The notes below the pieces were generated by a model. It ran no database searches and was not told the origin of the DNA. It saw only the letters and a program-made list of their open reading frames with translations. The position numbers were made by a program, and so were the translations under genes. A stretch of 64,000 nucleotides of DNA, from NCBI GenBank assembly GCA_027924645.1, contig BSBN01000860.1:7812001-7876000 (forward strand), read 5' to 3'. The DNA comes from Cunninghamia lanceolata. Taxonomy: Eukaryota; Streptophyta; Pinopsida; Cupressales; Cupressaceae. Of this stretch, positions 1-11,349 are shown in pieces. Within the stretch, counting starts at the first letter, position 1. Each line of letters starts with the position of its first letter.

Positions 1-3000
1 TTAATTTTGATATATATGCTAAGAGAAATGCAATATGGTAAAATATAGGTCGAGAATTTTTGTTAGTATTGATTCAAAATTTAATAATATATAAAAATAT
101 TCAATAAACACTACTGAAAAATATTTTGCCCTAGACATTGGAGTTAATGTTCTAATTCCAAAAAACATGGAAAGATTTTATTTTAAGTGAAAGTTATGTG
201 ATAAAGTAAAATGTCACTCAATAAAAATTAATAAAGAAAAATAACAAATTGATTGAAAACTAAAAATGATAGAAACATTTCTTTAAAAAATAAAAAATAC
301 AAATTAAATTTACATAGAAATTTTCACAACTCATTAAGTTTACATCATCCTTAAATTCTTCACCATTTATTTGGTATAATTGCAACAAATTAAAAAATGT
401 CGATTTTAGCATGCCACTCAGGCCAAAAAGTGGGACGTAGCTTTATTCTATCACCTTAAGTCAAATCAAGTTATATAGATGCCTCAAGAGTAGGATGCAT
501 GTTCTTCTATCCATGATGATAGTTGAATTAGTGGGTATAGATGATCCAATGGAGTATTTGTATGAGATAAAAATGGATTTCATAAATGCATGGAGCCTTG
601 GGTTAAAGACAAATGTCCATTAGTAGATAACTTCATGTAAGAGGGGAATCTATTCTAGAGAAAAACATTATGTACCCCATATAGTTGAATGAGGGAGAAC
701 ACAATTAGAGAGTTGTTAGAACACACATATATACTTAGGGATGAACAAACAAATGCAAAGATGTAAAATGGGTCGCAAAAATAAGGCCTAATAAGGTACC
801 CATGCACAAACAATCTCTCACAAATAGAGAAAGGGAGAAAACCCATAGGAAAAAACTCCTCTCCAAAAGAAAGAAAAACATACAAAGATAAAACATAAAA
901 GTAAAGGAAGGAGGACTCAAGAAGACCCCCCAAGGACAACTTCCTTCACAAAGATATAATAGATATCCCCCATAGGAGAAAAAATAAGAGAAGTATTAAG
1001 AAACCTCTGCAAAGATATCCCAAAAGGATTTAGAACATGAAGAACTGAGCCACTAAAGCATGAGGAAGCTAGAAACAACTATTATACTACTAAAACTAAA
1101 GAACCTTCATTGAGATCAAGATGAATATTAGGATCAAAGAGACACAAATCTACATGAGTGACCATAATGACACTACTTGAATAATGCACAGATGGCACAC
1201 AAGGCAACAATTTGATAGTAAAAAAATATAGATGGCACATCAATCTACATGAGTGACCCCAATGACACTACTCAAACAATGCACATATGGTGAATTCACA
1301 CCAATATACTACAACAAGGCAATAATATGACAATAAAAAATACAGGTACCAATAGTCTCAAGAACTCTAATCATCTGAATAGGTAGAAGGTCACCTCTAT
1401 AAATAGGAATGCAAGAGTGTCTATATGGTATGTGTTGCATCTCACCAAAATGCATGGGTAACTAGTTGCTACATCTGCCTAGTACATAGGAATAAAAACT
1501 AGATACATAGCTCACCCCAAAGTGAAACTAAGGAAGCCTTAGCATAAACAATATGATACCTCCATAATGCTAGCTCCACTAAAATTGTGTGTCATAATGT
1601 AGTGCAAGACGGTGAAGAATCAACAAAAGAAGATGAATAAAGAAGTACCTATAGCTAGAACATGGTCACTCTCATGGACACTGCTATAAAGGGTGTGTAA
1701 AAACAAGGCACGCTCACATGAAGGTAGACAAGATCATGATTGCAAATAACAAGATAGACACAACAAACCCCCCATGAAACTTTTCAAAGTAGTGTGAGTA
1801 TAAATAAGGAACAACATGACAGCCAAGATCCCAAAAATATAACTACAAGATATCACACTTTATTTCAATGCATTTACAAATTAGAAAGTGCATTCAACAG
1901 ATGCTTACAATGTCCAAAAATGACCACAAGATAAAGATGAGAAGAAATTGATGGAACCACTATGGAGTATGTGAAAAAATACACACTTTAAAAAAAATTG
2001 GACCCAAAAAGGAGTCCATACACAAAAGTTATGGCCCTTCAAAGTTTCCAAAATGAGAACTACACAATAAGATCACTAGGAATAATGAAATCCTGAGAAA
2101 AACATAACTACAAATTAAAATTACGTACACCATCACAAAGAGGATGAAATTATACCCCATTTTAAAAAATTGATCTCATATGAGCAAGAACAAAGCCTTT
2201 AAAGTTGGGCCTCAAAAACCAAACTACCAAGGGTGAAGGGAGGTAAAAAATTCATATACCCTACTTATGTTAGCATGATGTCATCTGACATTAATGATGA
2301 AAAATGCTCTCTAGATGGAACATTTGTTAGGAGCCTAGATTACCATTCATTTTCTAGAAAACCACGTTTTGATTGGAAAAACACTATCCAAAATGTAGAC
2401 AACCACTATTTGTAGGTAGGAAACCACTTGTGGGGAGGATGGGGTGGTTTTGAGGTGATAACTGCTAGGTTAAGGGAATGTTCCCTAAATTTCATCCATG
2501 ACAGTTAAAATCAAACCATTGGTGGTAAATGCCCGTGATGGTAGGGTCCATGCCATGTGGCACCCACGAATTGGTAGACATACCCGTGGATAGTGTGGGT
2601 ACAAACAACAACAATAGGTCATAACTATGACTAGTGGATAAAATTTGCAAAAATAAATAATATCTAGTGGTTTAAACAAATCACCTAGTAGATCTGTTAA
2701 TTGTCTAGTGGATGAATAATTGTGTTGAATATTCTCTTTGTAGATTCTATAGATGCATGCCTATATAAGGATTATTTTGCTGACAATATGAGTGTACAAT
2801 CCGTACAATAAGGAGGAGGAATTTTTTTGAGGCTCTAGGGACAAAGTGTCCAAATATGATGAATTGATAGTTTATCTTTAAGTTCTTAGGCCTTCTAGAT
2901 GTGATATCAGGGTTAGATTTGACCCAAAATGCTCTAAAATATTAGGTACCCACTAGATCTAGTATACACCTCCCAACTTCAAATCCTTGTAGATCTTGTC

Positions 3001-3272
3001 TCCAATGTCTAATTTGGACAAAACAAAAAGATAATACAACTTTCTTAGTCAACTTGAACTCAATGGTGAGCTCATATTTGCTTTAACATGCTTCCAAATG
3101 CACCTGCAAAACAAATCCCAAAATAGGAACACCCCAAAATTTGTTATTACTCTCAACCTTTCTAATTCTCTAGATCATCTAAGGATGCAAGAGAAGGGCA
3201 TGATACTTAGTTTTTAGAAAAAAAAAAATCACAATCCTAGATTTTCTAAAATAAACTAGCTTTAGACAATAT
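1..3272. other. AT-rich stretch without a recognisable gene
   Basis: I see no supportable gene here; the longest open frames are under 100 codons, lack recognisable motifs and are not conserved in composition. Because a minus-strand copia-type primer binding site and LTR-like start follow at 3273-3290, this stretch could be the heavily decayed interior of an old copia element on the minus strand, but I could not read convincing integrase or reverse transcriptase motifs in it. One local tandem duplication (1147-1345) is listed separately. Confidence 0.4.
1147..1345. repeat. Two-copy tandem duplication, period about 95 bp
   Basis: The words AATCTACATGAGTGACC, AATGACACTACT and AATGCACA recur in the same order 95 bp apart, each copy followed by an AAGGCAA(C/T)AAT stretch. 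The copies have clearly diverged. No coding or regulatory role is visible. Confidence 0.6.
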
Positions 3273-3287
3273 CCTGCTATGATACCA
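3273..3287 (-). promoter_or_regulatory. Copia-type primer binding site (initiator Met tRNA), decayed
   Basis: The minus strand reads TGGTATCATAGCAGG immediately after a sequence ending TAACA. This is one base away from TGGTATCAGAGCAGG, a common plant copia PBS matching the 3' end of initiator Met tRNA. It implies a minus-strand element whose 5' LTR begins at 3288 on the plus strand. Confidence 0.55.
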
Positions 3288-3632
3288 TGTTAGGATTAAC
3301 TATGGAGGTAGCTATCCCAAGAGAAAGATGCCTATGAGATAATCACAAGAACCAAAGAAGATCATCATGATAGAATAATAATAATCTATACAAATGATGT
3401 AAATACAATTGTTGGTGTGTGTTACAATGGAAAACCTTGGTTATATAGACCAAAGTGAGACATAGGACAACATAGGATTATGACAAGTGTCATAATAATA
3501 TGATATGAGACACAAAACAATAACTATCCTAAGTGTGCCCTAAAAGTACCCTAAGTAAACATAACAAACTAGGTGTGAAAAGGATCTAAGAGGGAAATTG
3601 GTTAGGGCATAACCCCATTCACACCAACATAA
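3288..3632 (-). mobile_element. Probable solo or orphan copia LTR, right end approximate
   Basis: The LTR-like block starts TGTTAGGATT directly beside the PBS-like site at 3273-3287. The right boundary is uncertain; I place it at CACCAACA near 3632, giving about 345 bp, close to the 338-bp LTR of the copia element at 9592-14559. I found no second copy on the left, so the partner LTR is lost, outside the window or beyond recognition. Confidence 0.35.
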
Positions 3633-3682
3633 GAGACTAGTTAGTATTCAAATTGAATCTATAGGATTAAAAAACATAAGAG

Positions 3683-4375
3683 GTGTTAGATAGATTGGCT
3701 ATTGAAAGTGATATTTTTGATACTAAACTTCCTGCCACTACCACTAATGACCTAGAAGCTCATGATGTTGAATCTCATCAAGATGAAGCCCCTACAACCA
3801 AAGCTTTTAGAATAGGTTCAACCAAAAATAGAATCATGAATACTTCAATTGGTTCCTCTGAGGGAATAAGAGGAAAACACAAGTTGGTTGAGTAGCTGGT
3901 AGAGGAGGAATCACCTTCACTCTTCACATGGCTACAAAACATAGCTACTATTGCTAGCAAAATGGTTGTGAGTGAAGAATAGGAAGCCTCATATTCTAAT
4001 CTTAAGGTTTTAGCCACCATGCTTTCCAAAGGAAAAGACTTCCAGAGCCATGAGCAAAGAAAAATAAATAAATAGAGGAAGATTGAGGACTTATAATGGA
4101 CTATGAATGCACAAAATATGGTTTCCATGAGAAAGGATTGTGCAATCTCTGTTGATGTTGAGAATGAAAAGAGTTCCACCCCTACTTCTATCGATAGAGA
4201 AGAAGAACCACCAAGGGTCTCATTAGAACATGGATTCACAAAGCCCATGCATACCCCTACCTACATGGAACAAGAAAGTAATACTCCTATAGCCATGGTA
4301 GAGGAGAAAGGTGTGGATCCTACGTTGGAAAAGGAAACTAGTACCAAAGTCAAATGTAATAAAGAAACTAAATAA
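3683..4375 (+). pseudogene. Decayed ORF of unknown function, about 230 codons with four in-frame stops
   Basis: One reading frame stays free of frameshifts over 230 codons and is broken only at 3893 (TAG), 3980 (TAG), 4073 (TAG) and 4094 (TAA). Each stop is one C-to-T change from a Gln codon, so the frame was probably once continuous. The product would be hydrophilic and rich in Glu, Lys, Ser and Thr, with stretches such as LQNIATIASKM, and no domain I recognise. An in-frame TAA at 3677 lies just upstream and no good start codon is visible (the frame opens with GTG), so it is probably a 3' fragment. It may be a retroelement accessory ORF or a gag piece; that is a guess from the setting. Confidence 0.45.
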
Positions 4376-6189
4376 TAAGATTGGATAATTTAAAGAACAA
4401 TGAAATTTCATCCAAAAGTAGAAGGAATAATTTCTCTTCTATTTGCTAGTTTTTTTCTCCCATCCCATGCAAAATTCTAATGTCCCACTTGTGGGGAACA
4501 CTATTGTGGGTTCACCCAGAGCTAAAATGGATCAATTGGAAGGTGATATGAAGCAATTACAAAAGTAACTATAGGAAGTGTATGCAACACATTTAAAGCA
4601 AAAAGAGGAATTGTGGACACTCCAAAATCAGATAACTCAATTAGTAAAAGAGAAACAACAATATGAAGCTCAAGATCATTACATTTCCATCAAGGAACAT
4701 GAGTAGATGATGAAATAAGTGAAGACTTCTTGGCACAATGCAATTATGGCAACCTTACTAGGATTATCTACTACACAAGCCAAGTTCCAACCTAATCAAC
4801 CATGCCAATTTATCAATTTAACTTGCACTATGTTTTCTTTTGTACGAGGACATGCAATATTTTAAGTTGGGGGGAAAATGACTAGTAAATTACCTATGTC
4901 AAGTTTACATCTATATTAGCATTTTCCTTCCTTTGAACCCTAGTTGTTTCTCTTAATTTGTTTGGCCCTTATTCCTCTTCCTTTGACACAAATAATTTAA
5001 TTGAAAATGAATATATTTAATAGCATTACTAAAATAAAATAAACTATGAAGGATTGATTTAGGCAATATTAATATCAGTCTTGTACATGTGATAACAATA
5101 GGATGAAGATTTTATGACAAGGACTTCTTATAACTCATAAGTACAACATCAATGACATGGATTTTTCAATGGGCTACTTTTGGTTGATAGTTAGTTGTTC
5201 AATATATCTTTATATGATTTGTATTTTGTTGAATTAGTAATTGACTTTGTTATAATTGATGGTTTAGTAATTATGTTTTGTGGAGAAGTGGGTGCAAGCA
5301 AAACCAACTCTATTTTTGATTGATTTTTTGTAAGATTTTGTTCATAAAATCTATATAATCAATGGCATAGAAAATAGGAGTGGGCAATCTTTTATGAAAT
5401 AAATTATAATACAATAAACTCATGTTTTGATTAGCATTCAGTAATCTTTCTAGTCGTTGCATGGATCTAGAGGAGGGCCCCCTCTTAGGAAATGTTGGTG
5501 ATGTTTTTTATGTTTCTTCTCATTCCATTGTGTGTGTGGTTTTTTATTTTATATGACTAATAAAATAATCCTTAGAGATTTAAATTATGTGGTCAATTTT
5601 TTTTAGGTTTGAACGGAGTAATATGTGGTGCAAGCAAAAGCTAGTTTTTTTTATTTAAGATTTTTTATTGTTTTAGAAATCAATTAATGAATTTTCTTTT
5701 CTTACATGCTTTAATTCTAATTTTTAAGGAATGATTGTGTGTTTTTAACTTCTTTCCTTTATGTTAGTTGTAAAATTTCTATAATCACAAGTTCTTGTTA
5801 TTAACGTACATTTCTTGTAGCCAATCTACAATTCCTATAGCTAATTTCACCATTACATAATGAAGAGGGATTGAGCTGTGAGCCAAATCTATCATAACAG
5901 TATGGTACTTGTCAATGTTACCCCATTCAAACACTCAAATCAAGACAAGCATAAAACTAAATGGAAAATAGCATGGATTTTGAGGGTTAGTTCCACGTTA
6001 TGTGGGGTTGATTTGGCTTCATCCCACATCCCACAAAAATAATTTTAAGAATAACTTGACAATCTATATTAAGAAAGTGAGTGTATGAGATTGAGTGCAA
6101 ATGAGGGTAGAATAAGAATGAATAAGGATTAGATTATGAGCCTAGCCTGACACAAGAGGATGCTACTTGTCAATATATTATTTCATTAG
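4376..6189. other. AT-rich intergenic DNA
   Basis: No gene, RNA or clear element boundary seen. Near 5850 lies a partial extra copy of the sequence that also makes up the arms of the inverted repeat at 6190-6712 (the shared words are TAATTTCACCATTACA and ATAAAACTAAATGG). Confidence 0.5.
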
Positions 6190-6712
6190 GACACAAACAT
6201 CAAGGTAAACACAAAACTAAATAAAAAATAACATAAATATACTAATTTCACCATTACAATTATATAATATAAGAGTTAAACAATATATCATTTTAAAATT
6301 GAGAGAACCAATTTTCATGAGTATTTAAATATTTTAGTAAAATAAGGTAGTAATGCTAAGAGTGGAATTAAAACAAAACAATATTGACAAGATAAGAACT
6401 AGAACATGCATATAAGAGAGCATAAAATATTAACATGTCCTTTCATTTCCAAAAGTAATCTAGAAGCACTTCTTGATTTATAACATCTAAAAATCCTAGG
6501 AAAATAACAAAGGGGAGTGAGTATAAATAGAGAGTGCTTGAAAAGAAATGAATAAATATTGGTTCATAGATATTTATATATAAAACATGACACATTAATA
6601 ATTAAACTGTGAAATATCTTACACAGTGAAGAAAAGTAAATAATTGTAATGGTGAAATTTGCATGCACATGTCATTTCCCATTTAGTTTTATGCTTATTT
6701 TAAAGCAAGTTC
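6190..6712. repeat. Inverted repeat (foldback or MITE-like), arms about 70 bp
   Basis: The arm core at 6245-6262 (ATTTCACCATTACAATTA) is the perfect reverse complement of 6641-6658. Similarity continues outward: the left side has ACACAAAACTAAAT near 6210 and the right side, read in reverse complement, ATAAAACTAAATGG. About 380 bp lie between the arm cores. No transposase is visible. A target duplication was not found. Confidence 0.5.
6290..6600. repeat. Upstream copy of the resistance-gene 5' flank
   Basis: This block matches 7750-8050 in order. Shared landmarks are AAATTGAGAG, ACAA(T/C)ATTGAC(A/G)AGATAAGAA, ATATTAACAT(G/A)TCC, TTTCCAAAAGTAATC and GGGTCATAGAT-like words followed by AAAACAT. 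It is a diverged direct duplication about 1.45 kb upstream of its partner. Confidence 0.55.
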
Positions 6713-7749
6713 TTTGATATATAAATATATTAATAAATTTGGTTTGATTTTGTGCAAAGTCGAGTCCTTTACCCTATGCTATCTACCTACCTCATTACGC
6801 ATTTTTGTATACACCTACCACATATCCCCTTTCATATGTTCACATGCTTTATCTACTTATTTATCATTCATATGTGCACACTTATTTCCATGCATGCATC
6901 ATAAGATTTAACATCTTTGTTTATCCTAGGATTAGTTCATGATCTCAAGGTTAACCTTGTAGTCTTAGACTCATCCTAGAAAATTTGTTTTAATAAAATG
7001 TTCAAATTTGAACAACTTCCCACCTTTAGCTTTTCTACCTATGACTGACTAAACAAAAGTTTGTGTAATATGTTTTTGTGTCCTTGTATTTAAATATATT
7101 CAATGAACTCGTTCTAATCATATGGGAATCAAGTAAATAATTCATATATATTATTCACCTCTACACACTTCAATTAGAGCTTTAAAAGGAATCTATCCAT
7201 ATAGAATCACTATAGAGGCCTTTGTGTGACTAAATATTGTTAATTTCAATATTTTTAAATTCTAGGAATTGATGTAGGTGAAAGCTCTTTGTGACCCAAC
7301 AACAATCCTTGAAAGTAATTTTTAATATTGCCACATGTCCCCTAGAACTTCAAATAAAAACTAAGAAAAGAAGTCAAAGGTGATTAGGTGAATTAAAAAA
7401 TGCACATCAACAAAATACACATGACAATTTCATCCTTGTAGAATAGCTCCAAACATTTGGACTCGTCCCTTCATAGAGTCAACAAAAACATTTGATTCCA
7501 AGACAATCATTAACGTAATTCTCACTTGATCTAGAAGCTTATTGTATCCAAATCTTAACCAATCTTTGTGTATTCATCAATCATCCAACTAAATGTACTT
7601 ACTTTATATTTACATTTACTCATATTTTAACTACTAATCTTAATATTTAAATTAACTTAATTTTATAATTAATTAATTTAAATTAATAATAACTATAAAT
7701 ATACATTTTATTGAATTAATAAGCTCAATGAATATTTATTTCCTTAATA
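6713..7749. other. AT-rich spacer between the two duplicated flank copies
   Basis: No gene or element seen. It includes a very AT-rich segment around 7620-7800. Confidence 0.4.
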
Positions 7750-8050
7750 TATAACTTAAAAATTGAGAGTAAATTTTAATGAAAATTTAATTTTTTTATT
7801 AACGAAAGTAATGTAATATGAAAGGTAAACAACATTGACGAGATAAGAATTGAAAAATGCATAAAAACAACATATTAAGATATTAACATATCCCTTCTTT
7901 CCAAAAGTAATCGAGTAAGTGTTTGTTAGAGCGATAGCATCAGGAAAAGAAAATTAAAAAGAAGGGAGAGAATTAATATGAGAGTGTGTAGCAAGCAACG
8001 ATTAATTACTAATGGGTCATAGATTTGGAATATGGTACAAAACATTTACC
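7750..8050. repeat. Downstream copy of the duplicated flank, in the promoter region of the CNL gene
   Basis: Partner of 6290-6600; it ends about 340 bp before the CNL start codon. The duplication suggests an unequal exchange or a lost tandem CNL copy whose promoter alone remains. Confidence 0.5.
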
Positions 8051-8280
8051 AGCCACGTGGTCTACTTTTTGAAAAAAAAGGCAATAACAGGTTTGCTTTT
8101 ATTAATTATTAATTATTAAGGGTTGGTCCATCCCTTTCCTTCCCACTTGAGCGCGGGCCTCTTTCAAACCCAAGTGCGAAGGGAATATGCTCTTTTAACA
8201 CAAGTGGGCATCGCATAATTGATGTACACTCGATTCCAAATAAACTTTAACATTGTATTGCTCCACAAGCCCCCTTTTGT

Positions 8281-8287
8281 TATAAAT
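8281..8287 (+). promoter_or_regulatory. Candidate TATA box of the CNL gene
   Basis: TATAAAT stands 101 bp before the chosen ATG at 8388. It would place transcription start near 8311-8318 with a short leader. It is the best TATA-like match close to the gene in this AT-rich flank. Confidence 0.4.
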
Positions 8288-8387
8288 TTTGAGAGTTGTA
8301 AGATTGTTATACTCACATTCAACCAAGTTTGAATTGCATTGCTATTCAATTGTATTCTTTAAATCCAGAGTCTATAACAAATCAAAG

Positions 8388-9591
8388 ATGGCAGTTGGAC
8401 TTGCTCTTGGACTTGCCAACGGCGTGATGGGAAAGCTTGGTGAGATTGTGGCCCAGCAAGCATTAAATGAGGTGTCTCTGCTGCTGAATTTCAAAAATGC
8501 CTTTAAATGGTTGGAGAGGAAGCTCAGACAGATATGTGATTCTCTCCAAGCTGCAGATGAACAAAGTGGGCATGATGATGATGTGAAAGAATGGCTGGTG
8601 GAAGTGAGGAATATTGCTTTTGATGCAGAAGATATAATTGATGAGTGTGATGTTGAGCATTTGTATGCAAATACCAGTCAATCATGTGTGTGCAATTGTA
8701 GTCAATTGATCTTTCGGTATAAGATGGGGAAGAGGATTAAAGACCTCAAAGATAGGATTACCTCTACCATTCAAAAGGCATTGGAGCTCAAGCTTTTCCA
8801 TGATGTGCTCTGTATGAGTCAGCCCTCAACTAGTACAACCAAAAGAGAAAGAGGAGAAGAGTTGAGAAGAGGAAGTACGTGGGAGAAAGAATTGGCAGCA
8901 GTGGGTATAGAGCACAAGGTGGAGGAAATTCAAAGATGGTTAGAGAACCCTGCTGTTGGAGTTGTTGCTGTCGTGGGAATGGGCAGGCTGGGTAAAACAT
9001 TCCTTCTGCAGCATGTCTACGACAGAACAAAATATAGGTATGAGTGTTCTGCCTGGGTTTCTATTTCACAGACTTGTTCTCTTAGAAAATTGCAATGTGA
9101 CCTAGCCTTCCAAATTAATTTACAAATAGACTCTAATATAAGTGATGTGCTAGTAGCTGATTTGATAAATGGCAAGTTGAAGGGCAAAAGATGTTTGATT
9201 GTTCTGGATGGCATGTGGAGGAGTAGTGTAGAAGGTAACTTGATATCAAGACTTGGGCTTCCCACTGGCCGTAATAACGAGTGTAAGATAGTGGTTACCA
9301 CCAGAAGTAGAGATGTTGTTGAAAACATGAGTGCACATATCTATGAGATGTAATGCCTCTCGGAGGACGACAATTGGCATCTATTTTGCCTTTTTGCCTT
9401 CCCAGATCATGAGGGAAATAGGCTGCCTGAGTAGCTGGAGAGGTTGGCTCATCAAATTGTAGAAGAATGTGGTAGGTTGCCATTGGCCGTAAAGACAGTT
9501 GCGGGATCCATGGCCAAGTCTTTTTTGACAGCAGATTGGGAGTCAAAATTGGGGCAGATAAAGAAGGTAGGAAATGAAGAGGACTCCACCA
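8388..9591 (+). pseudogene. CC-NB-ARC-LRR (CNL) immune receptor, 5' part, broken
   Basis: This is the N-terminal 401 codons of an intracellular nucleotide-binding immune receptor. The start is ATG 8388, chosen because the coiled-coil consensus begins there; the open frame to 8289 is probably leader. In order one sees an Rx-type coiled coil with an EDVID-like AEDIIDE, the P-loop GMGRLGKT at residues 197-204 (usual third Gly replaced by Arg), RNBS-A, kinase-2 as CLIVLDGMW (usual LDDVW), RNBS-B KIVVTTRSR, RNBS-C and GLPL as CGRLPLAVKT. In-frame stops lie at 9351 (TAA) and 9432 (TAG), each one C-to-T step from Gln, with clear homology continuing after both. A minus-strand copia element then splits the gene after 9591. 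No frameshift was found. The altered P-loop and kinase-2 suggest relaxed constraint. Confidence 0.88.
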
Positions 9592-9926
9592 TGAAAAAAA
9601 TAGCCCCAAGACAATAAAAAATAGAACAACAATAATAGACTAAAAGAAAACAGGGCAAAACAGAGTTAGATAACTCAAAAATATATTTATCTAGCTTGCA
9701 TTACATCCCAAATGCTATATCCAACTATTGTCTCTAATCACATATATATAGCTACAGAAGCTTTGAAGCCTGTAAGCTTCTGGCTTTCTAGATAACTCTA
9801 AAATCCTAGAATGTTCCTTTCTAGAACACCTAGAAGCTTCTTCCTTTCTATATAACTTGGAATGTTCTTTGGAAGACTTCTAGAAATATTTTGTCTTTTT
9901 CTAGACAATCTTAACTATCCCTAACA
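9592..9926 (-). repeat. 3' LTR of the copia element in the CNL gene
   Basis: 335 bp, matching 14222-14559 along its whole length; bounded by TG and CA and by the CACCA duplication on the outside. Confidence 0.92.
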
Positions 9927-9938
9927 TCCCCCCTTAAG
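9927..9938 (-). promoter_or_regulatory. Polypurine tract of the copia element
   Basis: The element strand reads CTTAAGGGGGGA directly against the TGTTAGGG start of the 3' LTR, the position expected of the plus-strand primer. Confidence 0.75.
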
Positions 9939-10008
9939 ATTGACTAGAATAATACAAAGAAAATACAAAAGAGAGGGGAAATGCAAAGGAGAGGAGAACA
10001 TTATACTA

Positions 10009-11332
10009 CTATCCCCCCTTAATGTTCACCTCTAACATACCAAGCATTCCTCTTAATTTTAAGAATTTGGCTTCAGTCATACTCTTAGTGAATATATCAG
10101 CTACTTGTTCTTCACTTGGACAAAATTGAAGATTGACAATAGATGCTTGGACAAGATCCCGAATGTAGTGAACATCAATTTCAATATGCTTTGTTGGCAA
10201 CCTATATGGTGCTTTGATTGTCACAATACATAGTGCTGGCTGAGCTTTGTTGAAAACCAAGCTCAGATAAAAGATTATGAATCCAAACTGCTTCCTTGCC
10301 TGCTTCTTTTGCTGCTCTATATTCAACTTCACATGAAGATAATGATGTAGTTGTTTGTTTCTTGCTGCTCCATGTAATAGGTTCTGATCCAAGATTGAAA
10401 ACATAACCACTAGTAGATTTCCTATCATCTATATCACCACCCCAATCTGAATCAGTAAATCCAACCAAGGAAATTGAAGATTTATAGTCATAGAAGATGC
10501 CAAAGTGTATGGTTCCACGGATGTATCGTAAAATTCTCTTAGCAGCCAACCAATGACTTTCTTTAGGTGCCTGCATAAATCTAGATACAAGATTGACTGC
10601 AAAAAAAATATCTGGTCGAGTATGAGTTAGATAAACCAAGCTACCAACAAGCTGTCTATATAAAGTGGCATCTACACTCTTGGAAGTACATTATTTAGTA
10701 AGCTTGACTCCAGATTGAAATGGGGTAGATGCTGGCTTGCATTCAAGTATGTTAAACTTTTCTAAAAGGTCCAAAGCATATTTTGATTGAAAGATAAACA
10801 ATCCATCATGTAATCTACAAACTTGTAAACCAAGAAAATAGTTTAGTTCACCCAAATCACTCATATGAAATGTCCTCTTAAGATCTGATTTTAAATTATT
10901 GATGAGCCCAATATTTGGTCCAGCAATGAGTAAATCATCTACATAAATTGCCACAAGAATGATCTCATCTTGAACTTTCTTCACATAAAGATTTTGATCT
11001 GACTTACATCTTTTAAATCCATGAAGCTCAAAATACCTGTCAATCTTCTCATTCCATGCTCGTGGTACTTGTTTAAGACCATAAAGTGACTTCTTTAATC
11101 TGCAAACAAGATTAGGATGTTGCTGATCTACAAAACCTGGTCATTGATCCATATATATTTCTTCATATAAATCTTCATTTAAGAAAGCATTTTTAATATC
11201 CATTTGATGGATATGCCACCCAAGACTTGCAGCCAAAAAAAGAATAATTCTAACTGTGTTCATTTTAATGACAGGAGCAAATGTTTCTTCATAATCAACA
11301 CCCTCTTTTTGATTAAACCCCTTAGCAACCAA
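10009..11332 (-). pseudogene. Copia reverse transcriptase and RNase H, broken
   Basis: Read on the minus strand, 11332-11141 carries the RT start (YEETFAPV, QMDIKNAFLN), followed after a TGA by the region that ends in the catalytic AIYVDDLLIAG (10984-10691). After a TAA the frame continues through TRPDIFFAVNLVSRF and the RNase H motifs [17 protein letters not shown] and EVEYRAA (10639-10202). The C-terminal part (HIEIDVHYIRD, QVADIFTK) is in another frame to 10009, so there is a frameshift near 10202-10300. RT and RNase H catalytic acids are visible, but the stops and shifts prevent a full product. Confidence 0.85.
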
Positions 11333-11349
11333 TCTAGTTTTGAAATTAT

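Noticed and set aside
3778..4248. 156-codon open frame on the minus strand
   Set aside because: It is antisense to the decayed plus-strand ORF, whose stops all fit Gln codons; the minus product is hydrophobic low-complexity and shows no motif.
8289..8387. N-terminal extension of 33 codons on the CNL frame
   Set aside because: It lies directly after the TATA-like site, has no receptor-like sequence, and the coiled coil begins at the ATG at 8388; most likely leader.
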